NCBI GenBank assembly: GCA_963674955.2
Contig: CAXXKR010000004.1
Coordinates: 744,001-808,000 of the forward strand
DNA: 64,000 nucleotides
Source of the DNA: G963674955 sp963674955
GTDB taxonomy: Bacteria; Desulfobacterota; Desulfovibrionia; Desulfovibrionales; Desulfovibrionaceae
Direction: 5' to 3'
Positions 55,731 through 64,000 of this stretch are shown here, piece by piece. The position numbers and the translations under genes are program-made. Under the pieces are notes generated by a model. The model was not told the DNA's origin, made no database searches, and saw nothing but the letters and a program-made list of their open reading frames with translations. Positions within the stretch are counted from its first letter, which is position 1, and every line of letters begins with the position of its first letter.

Positions 55731-57251
55731 CTATCCTTTGAGGACCAGACTCTTGCCGGTCATTTCCACAGGTTGCTCAAGGCCGCTCAAGTCCAGGATG
55801 GTCGGAGCAAGGTCTCCGAGCACCCCCTCGCCCAGCTTGATTCCGCCGGAATCCGCCCCGATGTAGACCAGGGGCACCTTGTTCAGGCTGTGGGCCGTCT
55901 GGGGCCTGCCTTCCGGACTGAGCATCTCCTCGGCATTGCCGTGGTCCGCGGTCAGAAGCATGTGGCCTCCCACAGCCAGCACCTTGTCCACGATCCGCCC
56001 CACGCATTTGTCCACTGTCTCGCAGGCCTTGATTGCGGCCTTGATTATCCCTGAATGGCCGACCATGTCCAGATTGGCCAGATTGCAGACGCACATGTCG
56101 TATTCCGGCAACCTGGACACGAGGTTCTCCGTGACCTCCTCAGCGCTCATCTGCGGCTTGAGGTCATAGGTGGCGACTTCCCGGGGCGAAGGGATCATTA
56201 TCCTGTCCTCGCCGGGAAAAGGCTCTTCACGGCCGCAATTGAAAAAATAGGTCACATGGGCGTATTTCTCGGTCTCGGCGATGCGCAACTGCTTTTTGCC
56301 CAGCCCGGAAATCACCTCGCCCAGGGTTTTGATCACCATCACCGGCGGGAAGGCCGCAGCCAGAGGCGAACCGCCTTCATATTCCGTCATGGTGGCCATC
56401 ATGGCCATTTCCGGCCTTGACTTGGCCGTGAAGCCTTCGAATTCAGCATCAAAAAGAGCCCGACTTATCTGCCTGGCGCGATCGGCCCTGAAATTGAAGA
56501 AAAACACGCCGTCACCATCGCCTATCCTGCCGTCCAGGCCGCTCACAACGCAGGGTTTGACGAATTCGTCCATTTCCCCGGCCTCATAGGAGGCCCTGAT
56601 GCCCGACAAGGGATCGCTCACCACCGGCCCCCGGCCCAAAACCAGGGCGTCGTACGCCAATTCCGTGCGCTCCCATCGCTTGTCCCGGTCCATTGCGTAG
56701 AAACGTCCCGATACCGTGGCCACTTGGCCGACCCCTATCCCGGAGGCCTCCTGCATGAGCTTTTCCACATAGCCGAGGCCGCTGTCCGGCGGAGTGTCCC
56801 GCCCGTCCAGAAAAACGTGAATGTAAACCTGCTCAATGCCGTATTTCTTGGCTATCTTCAGCAGGGCGTAGAGGTGGTTCTGATGGCTGTGCACACCGCC
56901 GTCGGAGATGAGGCCCATGAGGTGCAGCCGCCCGCTCCCGGCCCTGGTCTTTTCCATGAGTTCGACCAGCACCGGATTCTCGTAAAAGGAGCCGTCCTCA
57001 ATGGAGATGTCGATGCGGGTCATGTCCTGATAGACAACGCGTCCCGCGCCGATGTTCATGTGCCCCACTTCGGAGTTGCCCATGAAGCCGTCAGGCAATC
57101 CCACGGCCCGGCCCGAACAGGTCAGGCGGGAGTGGGGATACTCGGCGAACAGGGAGTCCAGAACCGGCGTGTCGGCCAGACTGACCGCGTTTCCCCGGCC
57201 CTTGGGCGCTATCCCCCAACCGTCGAGAATCAAAAGCAGGATCGGCTTCAT
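55731..57251 (-). CDS. gpmI: 2,3-bisphosphoglycerate-independent phosphoglycerate mutase
   Basis: GpmI interconverts 3- and 2-phosphoglycerate in glycolysis. The 506-residue manganese enzyme shows LLILDGWGI, the phospho-serine motif MGNSEVGHMNIGAGR, HVFLDGRDTPPDSG, RADRARQI and LTADHGNAEEM. A GGAGA site precedes the ATG. It lies downstream of rsfS. Confidence 0.96.
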   Translation of the reverse strand: MKPILLLILDGWGIAPKGRGNAVSLADTPVLDSLFAEYPHSRLTCSGRAVGLPDGFMGNSEVGHMNIGAGRVVYQDMTRIDISIEDGSFYENPVLVELMEKTRAGSGRLHLMGLISDGGVHSHQNHLYALLKIAKKYGIEQVYIHVFLDGRDTPPDSGLGYVEKLMQEASGIGVGQVATVSGRFYAMDRDKRWERTELAYDALVLGRGPVVSDPLSGIRASYEAGEMDEFVKPCVVSGLDGRIGDGDGVFFFNFRADRARQISRALFDAEFEGFTAKSRPEMAMMATMTEYEGGSPLAAAFPPVMVIKTLGEVISGLGKKQLRIAETEKYAHVTYFFNCGREEPFPGEDRIMIPSPREVATYDLKPQMSAEEVTENLVSRLPEYDMCVCNLANLDMVGHSGIIKAAIKACETVDKCVGRIVDKVLAVGGHMLLTADHGNAEEMLSPEGRPQTAHSLNKVPLVYIGADSGGIKLGEGVLGDLAPTILDLSGLEQPVEMTGKSLVLKG

Positions 57252-57265
57252 GTCTGTCTCCGGGG

Positions 57266-57644
57266 CTATTCAGCCTTCCAGTCCAGGGGAACTCCGTCAG
57301 CCCAAAGGCCTTCAAGATTGTAAAAACTGCGCACATCCTCCAGAAAAAACATGGACGATGATATCATTCAGGTCGAGCAATATCCAATCCCCGGACTTGT
57401 ATCCTTCCATGCCCAGATATTCCAGCTTGCGCTGGGCCAGGGACTCCAGCACGAAATCCGACAGGGCCTGGGCATGGCGAACACCCTTGGCCGAGACTAT
57501 CATTATCGTCTCTGTAATGGAGCAGGTGCCCCGCACCTCCAGGGCCACTATGTCTCTGCCCTGCTTCTCCTCAAGCCACCGGGCGACCAGAACGGCCTTC
57601 TCCGCAGTGGAAATATCCTGATACTTTTTATCGCTTTTGCTCAT
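57266..57644 (-). CDS. rsfS: Ribosomal silencing factor RsfS, frameshifted near the end
   Basis: RsfS binds ribosomal protein L14 and blocks subunit joining when nutrients are scarce. The frame from ATG 57644 reads a standard RsfS (TETIMIVSAKGVRHAQALSDFVLES, GDWILLDLNDIIVHVF), then ends early at 57312 with SGGCAQFLQS. If one T of the six-T run (57344-57349, minus strand) is skipped, the frame continues as LEDVRSFYNLEGLWADGVPLDWKAE to TAG 57266, the normal family ending of about 125 residues. It may be a sequencing error, a real mutation or slippage. Confidence 0.87.
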
Positions 57645-57667
57645 TTCTTTCCTTGATTCAAAATTTG

Positions 57668-58255
57668 TTATGCACCCGGATAGCGGGAAACCACGAGTTC
57701 ATCAAGGCTTCTCTTGGGCACGTGGTGGACATTGGAACCGTCCCGCCAGTACTTCACCGATCCATCCCCGGGCATGGGTTCAACGCGAACCTCTTCGGCG
57801 GGTACGCCTAAGGCCAAAACCAGCAGAACGTCAAGCCCTTCGGGGATGGACAGCGCGGACTTCAGCTTCTTCCTGTCCACCGAAGCCAGGATGCAGCCCC
57901 CAAGTCCCTTTTCCACAGATCCCAGCATGATAGTCTGGGCCGCGATTCCGTGATCGCATATGATCTTTCCGGCCACGTCGCCGTCTCCGAGCATGACCAC
58001 ATAGGCGGCGGGCCGCTCACCATCTTCCGGTCCTGACCAGTCCTTCAGATACGCGGCCCAGGCCAGGGTGTCGAATATCAGCGCATTGGTGGCGGGGTCC
58101 GTGCTCAGAAAGTATTTCAACGGCTGAAGATTGCCGGCCGAAGGCGCGAGCCGGGTCAAATCAACGAGTTGGTCCAATGTCCTCATGGAAACGGCCTTGC
58201 CCTGGTCGAAACGGCGGTACGACCTGTTCCTGTATACGAGTTCTCTGAGACTCAT
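57668..58255 (-). CDS. Nitroreductase-family flavoprotein
   Basis: The 195-residue protein has the FMN-binding YRNRSYRRFDQ and TRLAPSAGNLQPLKYF segments and GLGGCILASVDRKKL, as in NAD(P)H-dependent nitroreductases. Substrate unknown. A GGAGGTGA site precedes ATG 58255; the longer reading from 58420 enters an A/T-rich low-complexity stretch and is rejected. It is divergent from paaK. Confidence 0.87.
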   Translation of the reverse strand: MSLRELVYRNRSYRRFDQGKAVSMRTLDQLVDLTRLAPSAGNLQPLKYFLSTDPATNALIFDTLAWAAYLKDWSGPEDGERPAAYVVMLGDGDVAGKIICDHGIAAQTIMLGSVEKGLGGCILASVDRKKLKSALSIPEGLDVLLVLALGVPAEEVRVEPMPGDGSVKYWRDGSNVHHVPKRSLDELVVSRYPGA

Positions 58256-58338
58256 TTCACCTCCGAAAACTTTATCAATAATCACGGTCCTTGTTATAGG
58301 TATGTATAAGATTCCATCAGCCCCGGCAATGCATGAGC

Positions 58339-58367
58339 TTGACCTGAAAAAGGTATTAGGGCAATAA
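58339..58367 (+). promoter_or_regulatory. Possible promoter of the paaK leader
   Basis: TTGACC and CAATAA are separated by 17 bases. The -10 is poor. If used, it yields a leader of about 150 bases ahead of paaK. Confidence 0.3.
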
Positions 58368-58419
58368 ATGGCTATGAATTTCAGCACCATTCTTTTTTTC
58401 TTTTTTTTGTTTTTCTTCA

Positions 58420-58466
58420 ACGGATCAAGGGAATCCGTGGTTTGATGTGTTCGGGATCAACATCAA
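58420..58466 (+). promoter_or_regulatory. Structured leader upstream of paaK
   Basis: Two inverted repeats follow a T-rich tract: ACGGAT/ATCCGT (58420-58425 with 58433-58438) and TTGATG/CATCAA (58442-58447 with 58461-58466). ATCAA at 58424-58428 can also pair with TTGAT at 58442-58446, which would break the first stem. This allows alternative folds ahead of the terminator. Confidence 0.4.
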
Positions 58467-58471
58467 CAAGA

Positions 58472-58498
58472 CCGCGGACCAGATTCGCGGTTTTTTTT
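58472..58498 (+). terminator. Terminator or attenuator in the paaK leader
   Basis: CCGCG / CGCGG with a nine-base loop is followed directly by eight T. It ends 28 bases before the paaK start codon, so it acts either as an attenuator or as the end of a short RNA. Confidence 0.75.
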
Positions 58499-58526
58499 GG
58501 CTTTTCAAACAATCAGGGAGGGGGAC

Positions 58527-59828
58527 ATGATTTTTGACGTTGACAATGAAACTATGCCCAGGGAGGAGCTGGAAAAACTTCAGCTCAAACGATTGAAAAG
58601 CCTCGTGGAAAGGGTCTATGAGAATGTTCCCTTTTACACCAAGAAATTCAAAGAGCTGGGCATCACACCGGCGGACATCAAAAGCCTTTCCGACCTCAAG
58701 TACCTGCCCTTCACCGAAAAACAGGATTTGCGAAACCACTATCCCTTCGGCCTTTTCGCGGTTTCCAGGGACAACATAGTGCGCATCCATTCCTCCTCCG
58801 GAACCACAGGCAAGGCCACTGTCGTAGGCTATACCAAGCGCGACATAAAAAACTGGGCCAAGATGATGGCCAGAAGCTTTGCCGCGGCCGGCGTGACCAG
58901 CGAGGACATGATCCACAACGCCTACGGCTACGGCCTGTTCACGGGCGGACTAGGCGCCCACTACGGCGCGGAGGAGCTTGGAGCCACGGCGGTTCCCATT
59001 TCCGGCGGCGCCACCAGGCGACAGGTCATGCTGCTCAAGGACTTCGGCGCCACGGCCATTTGCTGCACACCGTCCTACAGCCTGTACCTTTATGAGACGG
59101 CAAAGGAGATGGGAATCGACTTCAAGGAGCTGCCCCTCAGGGTCGGCATCTTCGGGGCCGAACCCTGGAGCGAGTCCATGCGCAAGGAAATCGAGTCCAA
59201 ACTCGGCCTCCAGGCCCTGGATATTTACGGCCTGTCTGAAATCATGGGACCGGGCGTATCAATCGAATGCGCCGAGGCCCAAAACGGACTGCACATCATG
59301 GAAGACCATTTCCTGGCTGAGATAATCGACCCCAGCACGGGCGAACCTCTGCCTCCGGGCTCCGAGGGCGAGTTGGTCATCACCACCCTGACCAAGGAAG
59401 CCATTCCCCTGATCCGCTACAGAACCCGCGACCTGTCCTGCCTGAACCAGGCTCCCTGCCGTTGCGGCAGGACATTGGCCAGAATGAAGAGAATCACGGG
59501 CCGCAGCGACGACATGCTCATCATCCGGGGCGTCAATGTCTTCCCGTCGCAGATCGAGTCCATTCTTCTTGAGACCGAAGGACTCAGCCCCCACTATCAA
59601 CTCATCGTGGACCGCATGGGTACCCTGGACACCCTGGAAGTGCGGGTGGAAATCGACGAGCGCGTGTTCTCCGACGAAATTAAGAATTTACAACGCCTGG
59701 AAACAAAGGTACAAAAAAATATCAAGGAATTTCTTGGCGTAACAGCAAAATGCAAACTGGTTGAACCCAAGGGAATCGAACGTTCCGAAGGAAAGGCCAA
59801 ACGCATCATCGATATGCGCCAGAAATAA
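58527..59828 (+). CDS. Phenylacetate-CoA ligase family protein
   Basis: The 433-residue adenylate-forming enzyme has HSSSGTTGKATVVGYT (ATP loop), YGLSEIMGPGVSIEC, RYRTRDLSCL and the C-terminal ITGRSDDMLIIRGVNVFPSQIE. It ligates CoA to phenylacetate or a related aryl acid; in anaerobes this may serve aromatic amino acid fermentation or salvage. ATG 58527 follows a GGGAGGGGG site. It is followed by an ACT-domain gene, a frequent partner. Confidence 0.92.
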   Translation: MIFDVDNETMPREELEKLQLKRLKSLVERVYENVPFYTKKFKELGITPADIKSLSDLKYLPFTEKQDLRNHYPFGLFAVSRDNIVRIHSSSGTTGKATVVGYTKRDIKNWAKMMARSFAAAGVTSEDMIHNAYGYGLFTGGLGAHYGAEELGATAVPISGGATRRQVMLLKDFGATAICCTPSYSLYLYETAKEMGIDFKELPLRVGIFGAEPWSESMRKEIESKLGLQALDIYGLSEIMGPGVSIECAEAQNGLHIMEDHFLAEIIDPSTGEPLPPGSEGELVITTLTKEAIPLIRYRTRDLSCLNQAPCRCGRTLARMKRITGRSDDMLIIRGVNVFPSQIESILLETEGLSPHYQLIVDRMGTLDTLEVRVEIDERVFSDEIKNLQRLETKVQKNIKEFLGVTAKCKLVEPKGIERSEGKAKRIIDMRQK

Positions 59829-59881
59829 GGTTAGCCGCAAAAATGATGAAAACTGAAAAGCCTAACCAAGCGAGGAATGAT

Positions 59882-60313
59882 ATGAAAGTCGATCAGCTGT
59901 CCATATTCTTGGAAAACAGAGCGGGACGTCTTGCAGAAGTTACAGGCATCCTGGCCAAATCAGGCGTCAGCATACGAGCCCTTTCCCTGGCCGACACCTC
60001 GGACTTCGGCATCCTGAGGCTCATTGTCTCGGATTTCGAAAAAGCAAGAACCCATCTCAAGGAAAACGGCTTCACGGTCGGAAGAACCACTGTCGTGGCA
60101 GTGGAAGTGGACGACAAGCCCGGCGGCCTGAACAACATTCTCAAGCTGCTGGACAAGGAAGGAATAAATGTCGAGTACATGTACGCCTTTGTCCAGCAAA
60201 GCGGCAGCCACGCCATAATAATCTTCCGCTTCGACCGCACGGACCAGGCCATTGAAGTGCTTCAGAAAAACAAGATTCCCCTTGTGCCCGGGGAAAAACT
60301 CTACACCCTTTAG
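59882..60313 (+). CDS. Tandem ACT-domain protein
   Basis: The 143-residue protein has two ACT repeats (LSIFLENRAGRLAEVTGILAKSGVSIRAL and VAVEVDDKPGGLNNILKLLDKEGINVEYMYAFV). ACT domains sense amino acids. Placed 53 bases after paaK, it probably regulates or binds a ligand in aryl acid metabolism. ATG 59882 has AGGA at five bases and is preferred over ATG 59843. Confidence 0.88.
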   Translation: MKVDQLSIFLENRAGRLAEVTGILAKSGVSIRALSLADTSDFGILRLIVSDFEKARTHLKENGFTVGRTTVVAVEVDDKPGGLNNILKLLDKEGINVEYMYAFVQQSGSHAIIIFRFDRTDQAIEVLQKNKIPLVPGEKLYTL

Positions 60314-60325
60314 AATATTCCATCC

Positions 60326-60350
60326 GGGGGTCCCGCAAGGGATCCCCCTT
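60326..60350 (+). terminator. Terminator after the ACT gene
   Basis: GGGGGTCCC / GGGATCCCCC with a GCAA loop and one bulge. The T-tract is weak. Confidence 0.6.
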
Positions 60351-60408
60351 GTCCATCTCCGCCCGACGTAATTGACGGCCTTTCCCACGGCTGAAAGGAG
60401 CATGCGGT

Positions 60409-61839
60409 ATGGATTCATCAATCCTTGAACAGCGCTCTGAATATGAATGGCTTCTCCCCAAATCGGGCAGGATGCGGGTTCCTGGTATCTTCTTTGCCGA
60501 CAGAAAACTGATTTCCGGAATCGAGGAAAAAACAGTTCAGCAGGTCAAGAATGTCGCCTCCCTGCCTGGAATAGTCAAAGCCTCCTACGCCATGCCCGAC
60601 GCCCACCAGGGTTACGGATTCCCCATCGGCGGAGTTGCGGCCTTCGACCCCAAACAGGGCGGCGTGATCTCGGCCGGAGGCGTGGGCTTCGACATCGCCT
60701 GCGGAGTGAGGACCCTGACCACGGGACTGGTTTTCGACGACATTCGCGGAATCCGGGAAAAACTGGCCGACCTGCTCTTCACGGCTATTCCTTCGGGGGT
60801 CGGCAGCACCGGCCGATTGCGCCTGGACAACGCCGAAATCGATCAGATGCTTGTCAATGGGGCCTCCTGGGCAGTGGGACGCGGCTACGGCCTGCCGCGG
60901 GACCTGGCGCGCACCGAAGAAAACGGCAAGGTCAATGGAGCGGACCCTGGGCAAGTGTCGGACACGGCAAAAAAACGCATCAGGGATCAATTGGGGAGCC
61001 TCGGTTCAGGCAACCACTACCTTGAAATCCAAAAAGTCGAAGAGATATACGATGCTGAAAAGGCGGACGCCTACTGTCTGAACAGGGACGACATTCTTGT
61101 CACCATCCATTGCGGGTCAAGGGGATTGGGTCATCAGATCGGCAAGGACTACCTGCGGCTCATGCTGGATCAGGCCCCGAAACACGGGCTTGAACTGCCG
61201 GACAGGGAACTGGCCTGCGCGCCCATACATTCCAAACTGGGCCAGAGCTATATCGGAGCCATGCTCTGCGGCATCAATTGCGCCCTAGCCAACCGGCAGG
61301 TTCTTACCCATCAAGTGCGCGAGGCCTTCTCGGCCCTGTTGCCCGAAGCGCAACTCAACCTGTTGTTCGACGTGTCCCACAACACCTGCAAGGTTGAACG
61401 GCACAGGATCGGCGGCCGGGATAAATCGCTTTTCGTGCACCGCAAAGGCGCGACGCGATCACTGGGGCCAGGACACCCGGACATTCCAGCGGACATTCGC
61501 CACGCGGGTCAGCCGGTCCTGGTCGGCGGGACAATGGGCACAGCCTCATACATCCTGGCCGGAGCGGAGACCGCTTTGGAAAAATCATTCGCTTCGGCCT
61601 GTCACGGTGCAGGCAGGGCCTTGAGCCGGGCTCAATCCAAAAAGCTCCACAAGGGCGCGGACATCGTCAACAAATTGATGCATCGGGGAATCCTCGTTCG
61701 CAGCGGAAGCATGAAAGGCCTGGCCGAGGAAGCGCCGGACGCTTACAAGGACGTGGACAGAGTCGTGAAGAGCGCATGCGGCGCCGGTCTTGCCGACATG
61801 GTCGCCCGGCTTTCGCCCGTAGTATGCGTCAAAGGATGA
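60409..61839 (+). CDS. rtcB: RNA-splicing ligase RtcB
   Basis: RtcB joins 2',3'-cyclic phosphate or 3'-phosphate RNA ends to 5'-OH ends using GTP and manganese. The 476 residues contain PDAHQGYGFPIGGVAAF, GVGFDIACGVR with the metal-binding cysteine, HCGSRGLGHQIG, and the GMP-linked histidine motif ACHGAGRALSR. A GGAG site precedes the ATG. No archease or RtcA gene is next to it. Confidence 0.95.
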   Translation: MDSSILEQRSEYEWLLPKSGRMRVPGIFFADRKLISGIEEKTVQQVKNVASLPGIVKASYAMPDAHQGYGFPIGGVAAFDPKQGGVISAGGVGFDIACGVRTLTTGLVFDDIRGIREKLADLLFTAIPSGVGSTGRLRLDNAEIDQMLVNGASWAVGRGYGLPRDLARTEENGKVNGADPGQVSDTAKKRIRDQLGSLGSGNHYLEIQKVEEIYDAEKADAYCLNRDDILVTIHCGSRGLGHQIGKDYLRLMLDQAPKHGLELPDRELACAPIHSKLGQSYIGAMLCGINCALANRQVLTHQVREAFSALLPEAQLNLLFDVSHNTCKVERHRIGGRDKSLFVHRKGATRSLGPGHPDIPADIRHAGQPVLVGGTMGTASYILAGAETALEKSFASACHGAGRALSRAQSKKLHKGADIVNKLMHRGILVRSGSMKGLAEEAPDAYKDVDRVVKSACGAGLADMVARLSPVVCVKG

Positions 61840-61848
61840 AGATAGGTG

Positions 61849-61876
61849 TAGACTCTTTTCGCTTTTCGCGTATAAA
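61849..61876 (+). promoter_or_regulatory. Promoter of the HPt gene
   Basis: TAGACT and TATAAA are separated by 16 bases, just ahead of AAAGGGG and the ATG at 61887. Confidence 0.5.
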
Positions 61877-61886
61877 GGGGCACATT

Positions 61887-62264
61887 ATGACCCCCAATTC
61901 ACCCATAGCCAGAGAATGGTTTGAAGCCATGAACGGAAAGGAGCACCTTGTCCAGAGGCTCTTCGCGGTCTTCGTGCGCGAAGAACCGGCCAGGATCATC
62001 GAGATTCAGGAAGCCGTAGCCGATGGGGACATCGACCGTGTCAGGCATCTGACCCATTCCCTCAAGGGGGCCTCCGTGACAATGGGAGCGCTCCAGGTCA
62101 AGACGCAATGCGTGGAAATGGAAAAAGCCCTAAAGGCGGGAAACGCAGAGGACATGGAAAACTGTTTTAAATCTCTAAGCGCTGAAATCAATTATGTATT
62201 TGAATTCATGGACGGATTATTTAGAAAAAAGCTGACACGCCCAAACCGCCTGATCACGGTCTGA
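61887..62264 (+). CDS. HPt phosphotransfer protein
   Basis: The 125-residue four-helix protein has the phosphorylated histidine in HLTHSLKGASVTMGA, the Hpt motif. It passes phosphoryl groups between hybrid kinases and response regulators. Start ATG 61887 follows AAAGGGG; the longer reading from 61776 runs through rtcB. It is convergent with the GGDEF-EAL gene. Confidence 0.9.
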   Translation: MTPNSPIAREWFEAMNGKEHLVQRLFAVFVREEPARIIEIQEAVADGDIDRVRHLTHSLKGASVTMGALQVKTQCVEMEKALKAGNAEDMENCFKSLSAEINYVFEFMDGLFRKKLTRPNRLITV

Positions 62265-62270
62265 AAACGT

Positions 62271-64000
62271 TCAGTTGTCCATTTCCATTGAAAGAATGAA
62301 GTCCTCGGCCTTCTTCAGGTCAACAGGCCTGGAAAAAAGAAAGCCCTGCCCCAGTTCGCAGCCAAGTTCCCTGAGAATTTCATAATGCTCTTTTTTCTCG
62401 ACTCCCTCGGCCACGACCTCAAGCTCCAGGCTGTGGGCAAGCTCGATGATTGCCCTGACAATGCCGATATTACCCCTGGCCGTGTCCATCTTCTGCACAA
62501 AGCTCAAATCTATCTTCAAATTGTCCAGGGGAAACTTCTGCAAATAGTTCATTGAGGAATAGCCCGTCCCGAAGTCGTCGATGCTGACCTTTATGCCCAT
62601 CCTCTTGAGCTGTTCCAGCTTGACCACGGAAGCGTCGGCGTCTTCCATGATGGACGTTTCGGTTATTTCCAGTTTCAGCCTGTCCGGGGGCAGCTTCGTT
62701 TTCTGAAGCACCTTGAATATCCTGTCCACCAGGTCGTGCTGGGAAAACTGTCGGCCTGAAATATTTACGGACATGGTCAAATCCCTGGCCGCCGGGAGTC
62801 GTTCGCGCCAAGCCACAAGGACCCTGCAGGCGGCCTCGAGCACCCACTGTCCAAGTTCAAGAATCAACCCGGTCTCCTCGGCCATGGGGATGAAATCCGA
62901 AGGCGGCAGAAGCCCCTTGGTGGAATGATTCCAACGCACAAGGGCTTCAAACCCCTTGAGCCGCATGTCGCTTAAGGCGAACATCGGCTGATATTCGAGA
63001 AAAAACTCGTTGCTTCCGATGACCCGACGCATGTCGCCTTCCAGGGTCATGAGCTTGATGGCCGTGTCCAGCATCCTGGCGTTGAAGACCTTGACCCGGT
63101 TGCGTCCGGACTCCTTGGCCCGATGCATGGCGATGTTTGCGTTTTGCAGCAACTCTTCCGGCTCCTCATAGTTCATCGGGCTGAAGACTATTCCGAAACT
63201 GGCGGAAATCAGCACATCGTGGCCGTCTATCTTGATGGGGTTGTTCATGGTCCGGCGCACCCGCTTCACTATCCGGATGGCCTCGCGAGGCAGCGGCATC
63301 TCCTCCAGCAGCAACACGAATTCGTCGCCGCCGAAACGGGATACCGTGTCCAGGTCGCGGACACAGCGCAAAAGCCTGTCGCTGACCTCCTGCAATACTT
63401 TGTCGCCGAAATTGTGCCCAAGGCTGTCGTTGACAACCTTGAACCTGTCCAGGTCCATGAAGATGACCGCGAAATAATAATTTGTCCTGCGTTTGGCCCT
63501 TTCCATGGCCTGGCTTATGCGGTCCAGACAGAGGACGCGGTTGGCAAGCCCGGTCAAGGGATCGTGCAATGCTTCGTAATGAAGCTGCTTTTCCATGAAC
63601 TTGCGGTCTGTTATGTCCTGCATGCTGCAGCGCAAACCCATGTCCTCGCCCTGGTCGCCCTTTACCCTGCGATTGGTCTGTGAAATCCAACTCATGCGGC
63701 CGTTCTTGCGGAAAATACGGTAATCGGGCAGCCGCCCGTCCAGAAACGATTCCTCCTCCATATGCTTTTTCCAGTTGTCCAGGTCGTGTTCATGGATAAT
63801 CTGTTCGATGAAGCCGGGATCATCCATAAAGTCTTCCTGCGGATAGCCGGTAATGCGTTCGCAGGACGGGCTGACGTAAATCATCCTGCCGTCCGGTCCG
63901 ATCCAGGACTCCCAATTGTAGTTGTAGTCGGCCAGCATGCGATAGCGCTCTTCATTCCTGGCGAGCGCGTCCTCGGCCTTTTTTCGGTCAGTGATGTCCA
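62271..64000 (-). CDS. PAS-GGDEF-EAL protein (partial)
   Basis: The frame stays open to the right edge, so the protein is longer than the 576 residues seen. The edge holds the end of a PAS/PAC domain (DITDRKKAEDALARNEERYR). After it come a second PAS (about 20-140), an intact GGDEF (RFGGDEFV) and a full EAL domain with FEALVRW, LEITET, IDDFGTGYSS and VAEGVE. It could make or break cyclic di-GMP. An internal ATG at 63938 is not the true start. Confidence 0.93.
   Translation of the reverse strand, partial: DITDRKKAEDALARNEERYRMLADYNYNWESWIGPDGRMIYVSPSCERITGYPQEDFMDDPGFIEQIIHEHDLDNWKKHMEEESFLDGRLPDYRIFRKNGRMSWISQTNRRVKGDQGEDMGLRCSMQDITDRKFMEKQLHYEALHDPLTGLANRVLCLDRISQAMERAKRRTNYYFAVIFMDLDRFKVVNDSLGHNFGDKVLQEVSDRLLRCVRDLDTVSRFGGDEFVLLLEEMPLPREAIRIVKRVRRTMNNPIKIDGHDVLISASFGIVFSPMNYEEPEELLQNANIAMHRAKESGRNRVKVFNARMLDTAIKLMTLEGDMRRVIGSNEFFLEYQPMFALSDMRLKGFEALVRWNHSTKGLLPPSDFIPMAEETGLILELGQWVLEAACRVLVAWRERLPAARDLTMSVNISGRQFSQHDLVDRIFKVLQKTKLPPDRLKLEITETSIMEDADASVVKLEQLKRMGIKVSIDDFGTGYSSMNYLQKFPLDNLKIDLSFVQKMDTARGNIGIVRAIIELAHSLELEVVAEGVEKKEHYEILRELGCELGQGFLFSRPVDLKKAEDFILSMEMDN

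Noticed and set aside
58391..58418. T-rich tract as an independent terminator
   Set aside because: No stem precedes it; it is treated as part of the leader.
58256..58420. N-terminal extension of the nitroreductase
   Set aside because: It reads through T/A-rich intergenic DNA and a poly-Lys stretch; ATG 58255 has a GGAGGTGA site and gives a normal length.

Overview
The window is a GC-rich, gene-dense bacterial chromosome segment. Gene content and order suggest a delta-type sulfate reducer of the Desulfovibrio group (Desulfovibrionaceae). The pointers are glyQ-recO-rodZ-like-surA-prsA-mfd in one run, pdxJ-acpS-nnr-tsaE-lysC-cimA in another, a phenylacetate-CoA ligase followed by a tandem-ACT protein, and a yggT-divIVA-DUF167-DUF465-ilvBNC operon. 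The organism assignment is inference; no rRNA or sulfate-reduction gene is present to prove it. I see no tRNA, rRNA, CRISPR array, prophage or intact insertion sequence.

Layout. Positions 1-8148, minus strand: the 5' end of glyQ, recO, a RodZ-like regulator, two parvulin-type chaperones, mfd and cheW. Positions 8349-9987: a small unknown gene converging on ugd across a shared terminator. Positions 10142-16960, plus strand: a biosynthetic operon (pyridoxal phosphate, acyl carrier activation, NAD(P)HX repair, t6A modification, aspartate kinase, citramalate synthase) ending with a metallo-hydrolase. Positions 17018-22716: gap and surE (minus), an OB/HD exoribonuclease, tmk, a glutaredoxin and a small unknown gene (plus), then trmFO (minus). 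Positions 22793-34073, plus strand: two orphan peptide/nickel-type ABC ATPases, an HD protein, ECF-type cbiQ-cbiO, a run of MATE exporter, DUF2156 protein, alkaline-phosphatase-fold protein and UvrD-like helicase, then thiL and trmO.

Positions 34073-40652, minus strand: the branched-chain amino acid operon. Its ilvC 3' end and terminator are present twice, and the two copies flank rsgA plus about 0.6 kb without a convincing gene. Positions 40739-45599, mostly minus strand: a HAD phosphatase, two unknown genes, tatA (plus), pgsA, a DUF2066 protein and an LPP20-like protein. Positions 45835-50200, plus strand: a PAS histidine kinase, an ATP-grasp enzyme and a SixA-like phosphatase. Positions 50197-53793, minus strand: miaA, coaD, rsmD and a beta-CASP metallo-beta-lactamase. 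Positions 53915-64000: a LOG-family protein, an EamA transporter, a zinc-ribbon protein, gpmI, an rsfS that is frameshifted as written, a nitroreductase, paaK-ACT behind a structured leader with its own terminator, rtcB, an HPt protein and a GGDEF-EAL protein that runs off the right edge.

Most of the window is housekeeping. The items that deserve a second look are the duplicated ilvC tail around rsgA, the rsfS frameshift at a six-base homopolymer, two genes whose best start codon seems to be ATC, the paaK leader, and transporter ATPases that lack membrane or binding partners. Coordinates include stop codons. Motif and structure calls were made by eye.
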